From VAZQ01 sp963721005 (GTDB taxonomy: Bacteria; Pseudomonadota; Alphaproteobacteria; Rhizobiales; Xanthobacteraceae), in assembly GCA_963721005.1 (NCBI GenBank), contig CAVRHR010000003.1:62001-126000 (forward strand): DNA of 64,000 nucleotides, read 5' to 3'. The notes under the pieces were generated by a model. That model was given only the letters and a program-made list of their open reading frames with translations, was not told the DNA's origin and did not search any database. The position numbers and the translations under genes are program-made. Below, one piece after another: positions 17,545 through 28,040 of this stretch (position 1 is the first letter of the stretch; each line of letters opens with the position of its first letter).

Positions 17545-17710
17545 GTCCCGGTAGGCCACGCAACTGACGCAGCGGACCATTCCGGCCGACTGGATATATG
17601 ACGCCCGGCGCGGACCGCCACCGGCCTCACGAAAACGTGTGGCGCCCGCCCGGCCCGTTGATTCCCAACGGTTACTGCACCCACACGTTTGCGTCTGTCG
17701 GCACACGACT

Positions 17711-17922
17711 GCCGCAGCAACCTCGGCCCAGAGCAACCTTCACTGAAGTGCCGGCTGCGAGCTTCGTGGTCAACGGCGCCGCCCGCCTACCGGCATCGCC
17801 CTCGTCGCCGCGGGCGCCGAATGGCGCGGGCGCGTCGGGTAGGGCAAGCAACGGCGCCAGGCCGGTGCCCGGCGACCTGCTTTGTCGCCGGACCCCGGAT
17901 AACTCCGCGGCCCCCGATCTGG
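17711..17922 (+). pseudogene. Decayed fragment of an autotransporter 3' end (left copy)
   Basis: The DNA matches, with gaps, the end of the autotransporter relic at 23641-24001. Shared stretches include GAGCTTCGTGGTCAACGGCG, GGGCGCCGAATGGCGCGGGC and CCCGGCGACCTGCTTTGTCG. Reading frames are broken, and the segment encoding the last strands is missing. Together with the right copy it brackets the kai cassette. Confidence 0.6.
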
Positions 17923-17966
17923 TATTCAATGCGCGCCCGTCCCAACTGCCTAGCCAGCGATGAACG

Positions 17967-20041
<2,075 letters not shown>

Positions 20042-20045
<4 letters not shown>

Positions 20046-20365
20046 GATTTGGAACCTTTGCCTCCGCGAACGGGCGTGAGATTGAGGCCTGCAAGGATTT
20101 TGTCGTGATCCGCCAGATCGCCGATGAACTTCCGCAAAGGCTCTGGAAGCACCTTCACCAAAGTCGGAGCGGCAATGATTTGCATGTCACGTGTCTTTTC
20201 CGGCTCCTGATAGACGTCGATGACTTCGAGATCGTACCGACCGGAAAGATAATCCTCGCAGATGCGTCGCATATTCGCGATCGCGTGTTGCGAGCGAACG
20301 GTGGTGCCCGTCACGAAGAGACGGAGAATGAATTTTTCATTACCCTCATCGGGAGCGTCGCTCAT
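20042..20365 (-). CDS. kaiB: KaiB-family protein (second copy)
   Basis: 107 residues. The thioredoxin-like KaiB fold is visible: KFILRLFVTGTTVRSQHAIANMRRICEDYL, YDLEVIDVYQEPEKTRDMQIIAAPTLVKVLPEPLRKFIGDL. The cis-Pro after AAPT and the KVLPxPLRKFIGDL end are typical. In cyanobacteria KaiB switches fold to bind phosphorylated KaiC. Its ATG overlaps the previous kaiB stop (ATGA, 20362-20365), and its stop overlaps the kinase start. About 45% of positions differ from the first copy by eye, so the two may have separate roles. Confidence 0.9.
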
Positions 20366-20691
20366 GGCAGCACATCCAACGCCGGACGAATGTCCAGCCC
20401 TACGAGAACTCGCTCGGTATCGGATAGAGTGCCGATCACGCGCTTGATCGGGGTCGGCAGCCGGCGGACCAGGGTCGGGACGGCGAGAATTTGATCGCCT
20501 GCCGCGAGCTGCGGGTTGATCAGCAGGTTGACGACCTCGATGGTGTAGCGGCCCGCGAGATGCTCCTCACAAATTAGTTTCAGGTTCGCAATGGCGGCGA
20601 GCGATTTCGGCGTCTGCCCGGCCACATAGAGGCGAAGATTGTAGGATCCCGCTTTCGCGGGTTCCTCGACGATCTCGGTTCTTTTGCTCAT
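20362..20691 (-). CDS. kaiB: KaiB-family protein (first copy)
   Basis: 109 residues: YNLRLYVAGQTPKSLAAIANLKLICEEHLAGRYTIEVVNLLINPQLAAGDQILAVPTLVRRLPTPIKRVIGTL, a full KaiB domain. The ATG at 20691 overlaps the kaiC stop (ATGA). This copy is closer to canonical KaiB (TPKSLAAIANLK, LLxxPQLAxxDxIxAxPTL) than the second copy. Confidence 0.92.
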   Translation of the reverse strand: MSKRTEIVEEPAKAGSYNLRLYVAGQTPKSLAAIANLKLICEEHLAGRYTIEVVNLLINPQLAAGDQILAVPTLVRRLPTPIKRVIGTLSDTERVLVGLDIRPALDVLP

Positions 20692-22355
20692 TCGCGCACT
20701 CCGCGCTTGGCGGCCATATTGCGCCGGTCCGAGCCATAGATGGTTTCACGATCCCCTTCCTGGGACAACAGCGTGGCAACCTCGCTTTCCTCGGCCTCCA
20801 GAGCAGCGCGCATCTCGGTAATTTGTCGCTCGAGGGCGGCGCGTTTGCGACCCAGCTCCCGGCGCCGCCGCTCGGTTACCTGCCTGCGAGCGGCATGCTC
20901 GTCGCGCTCCTGGGCTTCCTGAACCAGGCGAGCGGATCCGGTCAAAACGCCGCGAGATCCAATGTAAGGCTCGATCAGCTTGATGCCGTTGTCGGTGAGC
21001 AGATACTCGCGCAACTGGTTGGAGTGGCTCATGCCGCGCGACTTCAAAACGTACATCACGCGGTTCCGCTCGCCGCTCGATTCGAGATCGGTAAGTGAAA
21101 TCCAAGTGTCCATCAGGGAGGATACGCCGCGATCGGCTTCGTTCGTGTGGTCCTCCGCCAACGAAAGACTGGTGAAGATCGACGTGTCGCCTCTGGACTT
21201 GCAGATGTCCGCCAATCGAAGCAGCGTCGCATGAATTTCCGATTGAACGCCGCGGAATGCCGAAATCGGGTCTACGACCACGGCGGAAGGCTCGAATTCC
21301 TCGATGTCGCGGTTCATCCGCGCCAGATGCATCTCCAGCCCATAGAGACTCGGCCGCGCCGCCTCGAAGCGCAATAATCCGCTGTCGAGGTGCTTTTGCA
21401 GGTCGATACCAGCCGAGCGCATGTTACGGACGATCTGGTCGGGAGACTCCTCGAACGCAAAATAGATGCACTTTTCGTTCCGCGCGCACATCGCGTCGGC
21501 GAAGCGGGCACCGAAGGTGGATTTTCCGGTACCGGCGAGACCCGAGAGCAGAACGCTGGAGCCGCGGTAAAAGCCGCCTATGCCAAACATGGCGTCGAGG
21601 TCGGGGATGCCGGTCGGGACGATATCGGAGGATATCTTGTGCTGGAGGCCGGCGGCGGTGATCGGGAGAACGCTGATGCCGCGTTCGTCGATCAGGAACG
21701 GATATTCGTTGGATCCATGAGACGATCCCCGGTATTTGACCACGCGCAAACGGCGGGTCGTGATCTGCTCGAGAACGCGATTGTCCAGAAGAATGACGCA
21801 ATCGGAAACGTACTCTTCGATTCCATGGCGCGTGAGCTGGCCCTCGCCACGCTCGCCCGTGATGATGGCCGTCACGCCCTTTTCCTTTAGCCAGCCGAAC
21901 AGGCGGCGAAGCTCGGAGCGAAGAATGGATTGGTTTGCCAGTCCGGAAAACAGGGCTTCGATGGTATCGAGCACGACGCGCTTCGCACCGATTTTGTCGA
22001 TGGCGTAGTTCAGCCTCACGAACAAGGCTTCAAGGTCCCATTCGCCGCTTTCCTCGATCTCTGCGGATTCGATACGAACGTGATCAATCTCCAATTTTCC
22101 GGCCGCAATCAGGGCGTTGACGTCGTATCCGAGCGAGGCGACGTTGGCTGCCAGGTCGGTGGACCGCTCCTCGAAACTCATGAACACGCCGTTCTCGCCA
22201 TATCGAAGCGCGCCGTTGACGAGGAACGTCATTCCGAAAAGGGTTTTCCCGCAGCCGGCCGAGCCGCACAGCAAGGTCGGCCGCCCGGCGGGCAGGCCGC
22301 CTTGCGTGATCGTGTCGAGCCCCACAATTCCCGTTGGAAGTCTTCGATATGGCAT
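20688..22355 (-). CDS. kaiC: KaiC circadian-clock-type ATPase/kinase
   Basis: 555 residues with two RecA-like domains. CI: Walker A GSAGCGKT (31-38), catalytic Glu pair E62-E63. CII: Walker A GLAGTGKS (272-279), E302-E303 in AFEES, and the phosphorylation segment ADRGVSSLMDT, where S412-S413 align with Synechococcus S431-T432. A C-terminal coiled coil rich in Arg/Glu (about 475-540) replaces the cyanobacterial KaiA-binding tail, and no kaiA is present. Known homologues in Rhodopseudomonas and Methylobacterium relatives support timing or stress functions. The gene sits between an RHH regulator and two kaiB genes in a tightly packed operon. Confidence 0.94.
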   Translation of the reverse strand: MPYRRLPTGIVGLDTITQGGLPAGRPTLLCGSAGCGKTLFGMTFLVNGALRYGENGVFMSFEERSTDLAANVASLGYDVNALIAAGKLEIDHVRIESAEIEESGEWDLEALFVRLNYAIDKIGAKRVVLDTIEALFSGLANQSILRSELRRLFGWLKEKGVTAIITGERGEGQLTRHGIEEYVSDCVILLDNRVLEQITTRRLRVVKYRGSSHGSNEYPFLIDERGISVLPITAAGLQHKISSDIVPTGIPDLDAMFGIGGFYRGSSVLLSGLAGTGKSTFGARFADAMCARNEKCIYFAFEESPDQIVRNMRSAGIDLQKHLDSGLLRFEAARPSLYGLEMHLARMNRDIEEFEPSAVVVDPISAFRGVQSEIHATLLRLADICKSRGDTSIFTSLSLAEDHTNEADRGVSSLMDTWISLTDLESSGERNRVMYVLKSRGMSHSNQLREYLLTDNGIKLIEPYIGSRGVLTGSARLVQEAQERDEHAARRQVTERRRRELGRKRAALERQITEMRAALEAEESEVATLLSQEGDRETIYGSDRRNMAAKRGVRE

Positions 22356-22382
22356 TGGCGGATGCCGCCTTGGACGATGCGC

Positions 22383-22586
22383 TCACTCGACGATGCCCCC
22401 AAAATCAACTGGCCGTGGTGGCTCAATTTGCCCCGTGGATGTGATGGCTTTCTCGGCTTGCCGTTCAACCGCCGCCTTTAGCACAGTCTCGACGAAATTG
22501 GTCAGCGTTCGGTTTTCGGCCTTGGCCGACCTTCTGGCCCGTTCCAGCAAGTCGTGATCGATCCGGAAAGTGACCGGGCTTTTCAT
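22383..22586 (-). CDS. Ribbon-helix-helix DNA-binding protein
   Basis: 67 residues: VTFRIDHDLLERARRSAKAENRTLTNFVETVLKAAVERQ is an Arc/CopG/MetJ-like RHH fold (one strand, two helices), followed by a short Pro-rich tail ending PVDFGGIVE. It lies 27 bp upstream of kaiC on the same strand, so it is probably the first gene of the kai operon and may autoregulate it. No toxin gene is adjacent, so a plain antitoxin role is less likely. Confidence 0.78.
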   Translation of the reverse strand: MKSPVTFRIDHDLLERARRSAKAENRTLTNFVETVLKAAVERQAEKAITSTGQIEPPRPVDFGGIVE

Positions 22587-22609
22587 GGATGTCCTGGCCG
22601 AGCGGCACG

Positions 22610-22631
22610 GCGTATTACGATAGCAATACGC
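22610..22631. promoter_or_regulatory. Candidate operator of the kai operon
   Basis: GCGTATT (22610-22616) and its complement AATACGC (22625-22631) form an inverted repeat with an 8-nt spacer. GCACGGCGTAT and GCACGGGGTAT form an overlapping direct repeat (22605-22615, 22630-22640). It lies 24-45 bp before the RHH gene start, where an RHH autorepressor would bind. Confidence 0.4.
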
Positions 22632-22750
22632 ACGGGGTATGATTTGGTTCCCTTGCCGTGCGCAGAAACTGGTCGGCCGGAATGCGCATCGGCGTCCAAT
22701 TTGAACCCCGGCAGATTGACATTAAGTCATTGATATATACTTTTAATTTC

Positions 22751-22779
22751 TTATTTCTGCTGCGTTCGATCGACGTCAA
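22751..22779 (-). promoter_or_regulatory. Possible sigma-70-type promoter of the RHH-kai operon
   Basis: On the minus strand TTGACG (22774-22779) is followed after 17 nt by AAATAA (22751-22756), inside an AT-rich stretch that stands out from the GC-rich surroundings. The -10 match is weak. Confidence 0.3.
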
Positions 22780-22814
22780 AACGTGACCCCGGGATCCGAC
22801 TGCAAAAGCTCCTC

Positions 22815-22934
22815 TCAGGCGGCCTGCGCGAGGCCGAGCTCGGACCAGATCGCCGCGAGCGAATTTACCAAATGCTCGATGTCGGCAACCGAGTGGAAGG
22901 CGATGGAGAGATGCGAAGCCGTTCGCTGCCGCGC
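22815..22934 (-). pseudogene. Possible 3' remnant of a PLP-dependent alpha-oxoamine-synthase-like gene
   Basis: Minus-strand reading ASHLSIAFHSVADIEHLVNSL, then AAIWSELGLAQAA and a stop, resembles the C-terminal end of fold-type I PLP enzymes such as 5-aminolevulinate synthase (FHxxxxIxxLxxxLxxxWxxLGL). Upstream the frame runs antisense to the autotransporter relic with no PLP motifs. A broken tail only; low certainty. Confidence 0.27.
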
Positions 22935-22977
22935 TGAAGGCTTTCCATCCGACGTGGCGCTCGCCTGCGGGGCGATG

Positions 22978-23858
22978 CTCAAGGCGCCGCCACGGCTGGA
23001 TGCGCCGCGCTGGACCTCCTGGGGCGCGGCTTTGGGCGGCAGCAACCGCACCAGCGGCGATCCCGCCGACATGGGCAGCCACGACCTGACGGCGCGCACC
23101 GGCGCGTTTGCGGCCGGCATCGACTATCATGTGGCGCCCGACGCCAACGTCGGCTTGGCGCTGGCCGGCGGCGGCACCTCGTAGTCGCTGTCGGCGGGCC
23201 TGGGCTGCGGCCGCAGCGATGCGTTCCTGGCGGGTCTTTATGGCTCCCGGCAATGGGGGCCGGCCTACCTCTCCGGGGCGCTGAGCTATGCCTCGCACTG
23301 GGTGTCGACCAGCCGCGCCGTCACCGTAGCGGGCCCGGATACGCTGAGCGCATCGTTCAACGCACAGAGCTTCGGCGGGCGGCTGGAGGGCGGCTATCAA
23401 GTCGAGATGTGGGCGCCGTTCACCCTCACCCCTACGCGGCCGTGCAAGCACAGAGCTTCCGCTCGCCGGGCTATGGCGAGAGCGGCTCGCTCGGCGCGCC
23501 CGATGCCTTCGCGCTGTCCTATGCGGCGCAGACCGCCACCCTGGTGCGCTCCGAGCTGGGCAGCCGGTTCGACCGTGCGTTCGCGCAGGCCGACGGCAAC
23601 AGCGTCGACCTGTTCGGCCGCGCCGCGTGGGCGCACGACTGGCGCAGCAACCCCGGCCTCAGCGCAGCCTTCATTGCTGTGCCGGTGGCGAGCTTCGTCG
23701 TCAACGGCGCCGCGCCGCCCGCAGACCTCGCCCTCGCCACCGCGGGCGCCGAATGGCGCGGGCGCGGCGGCTGGTCGGTGATGGCCAAGTTCGACGGCGA
23801 ATTCGCGCGTGGTGCCGACACCTATGCGGGCACCGCGCAGGTCAAGTATTCCTGGTGA
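22978..23858 (+). pseudogene. Autotransporter beta-barrel pseudogene
   Basis: The plus strand reads as the C-terminal barrel of an autotransporter: WGAALGGSNRTSGDPADMGSHDLTARTGAFAAGIDYHVAPDANVGLALAGG, a TAG stop at 23182, then SLSAGLGCGRSDAFLAGLYGSRQWGPAYLSGALSYA. A frameshift near 23430 leads into AAVQAQSFRSPGYGESG and finally AQVKYSW at 23858, the usual aromatic C-terminus. No passenger domain remains. Two disabling changes plus a missing 5' part mark it as dead. Its 3' end is duplicated near 17.8 kb. Confidence 0.8.
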
Positions 23859-24001
23859 GCGCCACGCGCCGTTCCGCCTGGACTCGCGTCCGGCTACTTG
23901 TGAAGCTCGGTTTAGTCCGCTGAGGACGGGACAAACAAGGGGCGCGCCAGACCGATGCCCGGCGACCTGCTTTATCGCCGGACCCGGATGACTCCGCGCC
24001 A
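23641..24001 (+). repeat. Right copy of the diverged repeat flanking the kai cassette
   Basis: Pairs with 17711-17922. Both copies hold the autotransporter 3' segment and then a shared intergenic tail (GCCCGGCGACCTGCTTT, CGCCGGACCCGGAT, ACTCCGCG). The left copy lacks roughly 150 bp of the middle. They are direct repeats about 6 kb apart. Confidence 0.6.
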
Positions 24002-24371
24002 AACCTAATCACCCCGTTTCAATTGGAAACAGCTGATAGTACAAGGAGCCGCTGACTAACTGCCGAGCAGCCGCTGAGCGCGCCCAGTGGCGCGCGTAAG
24101 CGCAGCGGAGCATCATGGCGCCCCCCCCTCAGAAGCTCGCCTGAGAGCCCGCCCATCCCAAATTCAAATGGGCCATCAGCGCGCGCTATGGCGACGGCGC
24201 CGTGAGGCCGGGCGCCAGCAAATTTATCAAATGCTGCAAAAATGTTGTTGTTGCAACGCGAACTTTGAAAGCCAGCGCACGCCTGAGGGGCAAAGGTTTC
24301 TGTGTGCCCGTAATTATGTCAATTGACACCTCAAATACTTCCGTTGAATTTAATAGGCGGGGGCGTTTAAC
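24002..24371. other. Intergenic region, no gene supported
   Basis: Low-complexity spacer between the autotransporter relic and the small membrane ORF; no clear domain, RNA or hairpin found. Confidence 0.4.
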
Positions 24372-24485
24372 ATGCCAACATTCCTGGCCGTCTTGATTGT
24401 TGTTCTGGCGCCATCCTTGCTTGGGTTGATCTGGCTTGCTTGGCGTTCGGACTTGTTCGATCCCAGCGGCCCTCGGACCGGCTAA
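24372..24485 (+). CDS. Small single-span membrane protein (37 residues)
   Basis: ATG 24372 to TAA 24483-24485 encodes MPTFLAVLIVVLAPSLLGLI, then WLAWRSDLFDPSGPRTG. It has one hydrophobic helix and a charged C-terminal tail. A GGCGGGGGCG stretch precedes the start. It ends tail-to-tail with the next small gene, sharing four bases. Function unknown; its size and membrane character suggest a real small protein, but coding is not proven. Confidence 0.45.
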   Translation: MPTFLAVLIVVLAPSLLGLIWLAWRSDLFDPSGPRTG

Positions 24486-24628
24486 AGTCGGAACGCTTTC
24501 AAGAACAGATAATAGGCAATCCAGACAAGCCCTCCGGCCCAAATTGCAGAGAGAAGAACGCCGAGCACCAGCAGCGCCGCGGGCCACGTGGCAACCAAGT
24601 GCTTCAGCTTGTCCTTGAGGGTGGTCAT
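24482..24628 (-). CDS. Small membrane protein (48 residues)
   Basis: From ATG 24628: MTTLKDKLKHLVATWPAALL followed by VLGVLLSAIWAGGLVWIAYYLFLKAF. It has an amphipathic N-terminus and one long or two short membrane helices. It converges on the 37-residue membrane ORF. The upstream in-frame extension is Arg-rich and unlikely to be translated. No family recognised. Confidence 0.5.
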   Translation of the reverse strand: MTTLKDKLKHLVATWPAALLVLGVLLSAIWAGGLVWIAYYLFLKAFRL

Positions 24629-24877
24629 TGCCACGGCCTGGTAGCGACTTCGAGAAGGCGACCTTCTCCATAACACAGTACCGCGATTTCAACCGCCGCA
24701 TGGTGGATTCGTTCCAATTAAGCTTTTGATTTAGGGTTAAGTAGCGTCCTATCGCTCTTCAGCGCGTGCGCCCCGCAATCCCACCATGCTGACCGGCTGA
24801 TCTCCGTTCGCCGGCAGCGCGCCCACGATCGCCTTCAAGATTATCGTTTGCGTGCCAGCACCGATCGGGCCGTTCCC

Positions 24878-25085
24878 CTAATTGTAAAATTCATCAACAA
24901 TGATGACCCCGCTGCCGCCGGCACCGACCGTGTAGGTATAGGTCGACGCCGGCGCGGCGATGGTGAGCTCGACGTATTCGCCGGAGCCCGCACTTCCATT
25001 TGGCGCAGCGTTCAGTCCGGCCGCCCCGCTGGCGCCCCCGCCGCCTGAAAATGGCGTGCGGCCACCCGTTCCTACGAAAGAACCG
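24878..25085 (-). pseudogene. C-terminal fragment of a Gly-rich phage-type structural protein
   Basis: Minus-strand reading GGSFVGTGGRTPFSGGGGASGAAG, then YVELTIAAPASTYTYTVGAGGSGVIIVDEFYN and a stop. This is the Gly-rich, strand-rich C-terminus typical of phage tail-fibre-like proteins ending in IIVDEFY. The 5' part is missing: upstream DNA is occupied by the integrase relic on the other strand. A prophage remnant. Confidence 0.55.
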
Positions 25086-25108
25086 CCGAACGCCGGTCGT
25101 CCCTCGGC

Positions 25109-25420
25109 ATGGGCCGGGCGCCGGACGATTCGCTCGTCTTCACCAGGTGGGACGGGTCGACCCGAGCCCCGCACTGGCTCACCCAGAAATTCCCGCTGGC
25201 GATGGACACGCTGGGTATCGACTGCAGCCTGCACGGGCTGCGCCACACTCACGTCTCGCAGCTGATCGCGGCCGGCATGGGCGTCTTGACTATCAGCCGG
25301 CGGATCGGGCATGCATCGGCCGCTATCACCCTCCGGGTCCATGGCCAACTTTTCCGGAATACGGATGCCCGGGCCACCGAGATCATGGAGGCCACCTTCG
25401 GCCGGCCGCGCACAGACTAG
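25109..25420 (+). pseudogene. Tyrosine-recombinase C-terminal remnant with lost catalytic Tyr
   Basis: Readable as the last ~100 residues of a phage integrase: SLVFTRWDGSTRAPHWLTQKF, HGLRHTHVSQLIAAG (HxxR), IGHASAAITLRVHGQLF. In intact enzymes the last motif is VYGHLF, with the nucleophilic Tyr; here it is His (codon CAT). The N-terminal half is absent. It ends 73 bp before tRNA-Thr, the probable old integration target. Confidence 0.75.
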
Positions 25421-25492
25421 GAACGGATTTGCGACGTTCCCGGTGGCAATCCGGTGGCAATTTCCGCATCGGCATGCAAGAAACCCAACAAT

Positions 25493-25567
25493 GCCGGGTT
25501 AGCTCAGCGGTAGAGCAGCGGTTTTGTAAACCGTTGGTCGGGAGTTCAATCCTCTCACCCGGCACCA
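25493..25567 (+). tRNA. tRNA-Thr (anticodon TGT)
   Basis: 75 nt with encoded CCA. The acceptor stem GCCGGGT pairs with ACCCGGC, the D-arm is GCTCAGCGGTAGAGC, the anticodon loop TTTGTAA reads TGT, and the T-arm is GGGAGTTCAATCCTCTC. Confidence 0.95.
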
Positions 25568-25705
25568 ACAAACCAGCAAAAAAACCTTCTTATCTGCGGC
25601 CTTTTCGGCATCCGCAGTTTCAGCAGATAGCGCGTCCGCAGTGGTCTTTCGTCGCCACAAAAGGCGGCACAGCGCGTTCCCGAACCGTTCTCGCGGGAGC
25701 GCGGC

Positions 25706-25855
25706 ATGAAATCCGTCAAAATTGACGTCGTACAGACCGCCGCGCCGCACCGGGTTGCGCAGCGGATGGCGCACGAGATGCTCATCAAGGGCTTCGCGGA
25801 GCGGATCGCGCGGGGAAGCGCATCGCATCTTCTTTGGGCAAACCAGCGACGATGA
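25706..25855 (+). CDS. Possible small ORF, perhaps frameshifted
   Basis: 49 residues: MKSVKIDVVQTAAPHRVAQR, then MAHEMLIKGFAERIARGSASHLLWANQRR. GGAG lies 11-14 bases upstream. Near the end another frame continues as TSDDEYVALSYDVGTPAGNA, which looks like a natural continuation, so a frameshift may have truncated a roughly 65-residue gene. No family recognised. Confidence 0.33.
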   Translation: MKSVKIDVVQTAAPHRVAQRMAHEMLIKGFAERIARGSASHLLWANQRR

Positions 25856-26191
25856 ATACGTGGCGCTTTCCTACGACGTCGGCACGCCAGCGGGGAATGC
25901 CTGATGGCGATCCTCGACAAAGCCCCGCCATCGCGGCTCATGGGCAGGCTGATACTCGACCGGCGGCGAATATCGATGATCGCGTTGCCGTCAGGTTCCT
26001 CAATCGCCGAGCAGCGCCGAGCAATCGCAACGCTCACCTAACCGCGCCCAAGATGGCACTGCGGCGGCCGAAGCCGGTCCAGTATCTTGTCAAAGCAGCT
26101 CCGGCAGGCGAGTTGGATCATCGCGCCCGACTGTTCGCGCGATGGCCGCTCCGATAAGATGGCGCCGGCGAGCAATTACGGAGGGGGCCAC

Positions 26192-26563
26192 ATGAGATGG
26201 GTCGTAATCGCGTCTGCGGCGCTGAGCGTCAGCCCCGCGCTGGCCGCGCCGATCCATCTCGAGTGCAAGGGCCAAACCAACGCTTACGAAAAGGGCACGT
26301 TTTCCCCCACCGAGGAAACCGTGTCGGTCACCCTCGACTTCGCCCTTGGAAGCGTCACCGTCGGCAGCCGGGCCGGCGAATGGACGGTTCCCATGGTCAA
26401 TCGACCGAACGAGGATATGGTGACAACGGCGCACCGCGAGGTCGGCGTGACCATGGGCTCGATCAATCGAATAACCGGGGTAGCCTCCTTCGGCTTCGCC
26501 ACGGCACCGGGGTTCAGCATTTTCAAAGGCGTCTGTCAGCGCGCACCCGAGAATCTTTTCTGA
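26192..26563 (+). CDS. Secreted protein of unknown function
   Basis: 123 residues from ATG 26192, which follows a strong GGAGGGGG. Signal peptide MRWVVIASAALSVSPALA. The mature part (IHLECKGQTNAYEKGTFSPT...) reads as alternating strands with one Cys near each end, which could form a disulphide. The pattern IHLxCxGxxxxYxxG resembles small periplasmic proteins of rhizobia of unknown role. Confidence 0.72.
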   Translation: MRWVVIASAALSVSPALAAPIHLECKGQTNAYEKGTFSPTEETVSVTLDFALGSVTVGSRAGEWTVPMVNRPNEDMVTTAHREVGVTMGSINRITGVASFGFATAPGFSIFKGVCQRAPENLF

Positions 26564-26843
26564 GTGGACGCATTTTTGTCGCCGGGTCGTGCCCGCGCGG
26601 CGGCAGTGCATTCAATCTTGGCCCAACCGGTCCCGCCGCTTCCGCCTTTCACGGTGCTCTACAACTTATCCGGGCGGGCCGGAACTGGAAGCTCGGGTCG
26701 AAGTAACGCAGGCTCCCTGCGAGAGACCCCTCGACCGATTCTTTGACCGCCCGGCCTCGGTCGTGGGCGACCGGCCGGCAACGCCCAGGCGACCTCACGC
26801 GCGTTAGGGCCGGGAAACGCACCGGCTCCGCTGCCGTCAGTCC

Positions 26844-27041
26844 CTATTGCGCCGTCCTGCTCAATGGCGTCCGGCGCGGCGGGAGCGGTTGCGGGTTCAA
26901 CGGGTGCACCACGCGAACAAACATTGATGCATGATGTTTGCGGGCATGCTCGGGCGAGCCGCCGGTCGCTTGCGCAAAGGCGGCCGCGGGCACCAGAACG
27001 ACGATCGTAGCGAACGCGAGCACGATGGTGCGACTTGACAT
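26844..27041 (-). CDS. Small secreted peptide with LNPQPLPPR motif
   Basis: 65 residues from ATG 27041 with AGGAGA 8 bases upstream. The signal peptide MSSRTIVLAFATIVVLVPAA is followed by AFAQATGG and a His-rich segment (EHARKHHASMF), then HPLNPQPLPPRRTPL. The LNPQPLPP string recurs in many otherwise unrelated small bacterial proteins; its meaning is not known to me. Confidence 0.65.
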   Translation of the reverse strand: MSSRTIVLAFATIVVLVPAAAFAQATGGSPEHARKHHASMFVRVVHPLNPQPLPPRRTPLSRTAQ

Positions 27042-27262
27042 GGAGATGTCTCCTGTTGGGTTGCCACGCCGGTTTTGTGCGATCCCTCCCACCTGTGGTT
27101 CAAGACTTGGCAGCTGCCGCCGCGGCATTCGCCCAATGCGTGATGGTCATCACAGCCAAGCCGATTGTTGCTAAGCTCGGCCGCAATCACCCGGCCCCGG
27201 TCCCTCGACCGTTTCCTTGCATCCGAGCAGGCGCCGGCACGCGTAGCGTGGGAGACCATTTC

Positions 27263-27976
27263 ATGATCCGGATCGCATTCGTCATCGGCGACTACCCACC
27301 CGAACAGCGCCGGCTGCGCGAGGATGCGGCCAGGAGCTTTGCCTCGGCCGAGGTCGAAGTCGGCATCGTGTCGGTTGCGGCGCGGCCGTTCGACGGGCTC
27401 GGGCCGGCGGAGATCCAGGCCGCGGCGCCGCTGTTCCACGATGCATTCCGCCGCGCCGAGCGCGAAGGCTACGATGCGGTGGTGCCGCTCGGCATGCTCG
27501 ATCTCGGCGTCGACGGCGGCCGCTCGGCGGTCGATATCCCGGTGGTGGCGCCGCTGCAGGCGGCGCTGCATGTGGCGGCGCAAGTGGGCGAGCGGTTCGG
27601 CGTGGTCTGCTACCACCCTTCCGCGATCCCGCGCCACCGGGCGCAGACCCGCGCCTACGGGATGGAATCCTTCATCGCCGGCCGGCGCGCCAGCGGCTTC
27701 TATCTGCAGCACATCGCCGACAACCGCGACCAGATGGTGGCATCGTTCCTCCAAGCGGCGCGTGCCCTGATCGAGGAGGACGGCGCCGACGTCATCATCG
27801 CGCAAGGCATCACCCAATGCCCGGTGCAGATGAAGCCGCAATGGCTCGCAGCCGAGCTCGGTGTTCCGGTGGTGGAAGGCATCGGCGCGCCGATCCGGAT
27901 GGCGGCCATGCTGGTCACGCTGGGGCTGACACAGAGCCGGGTACGCTGGCAGAAGGAAGGCTCGCAGCCGCGGTGA
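27263..27976 (+). CDS. Asp/Glu/hydantoin racemase-family protein
   Basis: 237 residues from ATG 27263 (GGGAG upstream). Features of the racemase superfamily: IRIAFVIGDYPPEQRR at the N-terminus, and DVIIAQGITQCPVQ, where the second-half catalytic Cys would lie (Cys in TQCPVQ). The usual first-half Cys is not obvious (VVPLGMLDLGVDG), so activity may differ from a racemase (for example an AroM- or maleate-isomerase-like enzyme). It converges on a solute-binding protein gene. Confidence 0.7.
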   Translation: MIRIAFVIGDYPPEQRRLREDAARSFASAEVEVGIVSVAARPFDGLGPAEIQAAAPLFHDAFRRAEREGYDAVVPLGMLDLGVDGGRSAVDIPVVAPLQAALHVAAQVGERFGVVCYHPSAIPRHRAQTRAYGMESFIAGRRASGFYLQHIADNRDQMVASFLQAARALIEEDGADVIIAQGITQCPVQMKPQWLAAELGVPVVEGIGAPIRMAAMLVTLGLTQSRVRWQKEGSQPR

Positions 27977-28040
27977 GCGATGCTCCGGCGCGCGCCGGCT
28001 GCATGGCTCAGGCGCTTTTTATGACCACGGTTATTTGCTG

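Noticed and set aside
22383..22586. Toxin-antitoxin pair
   Set aside because: The RHH protein resembles antitoxins, but no toxin-sized partner is adjacent; the next gene on the strand is kaiC.
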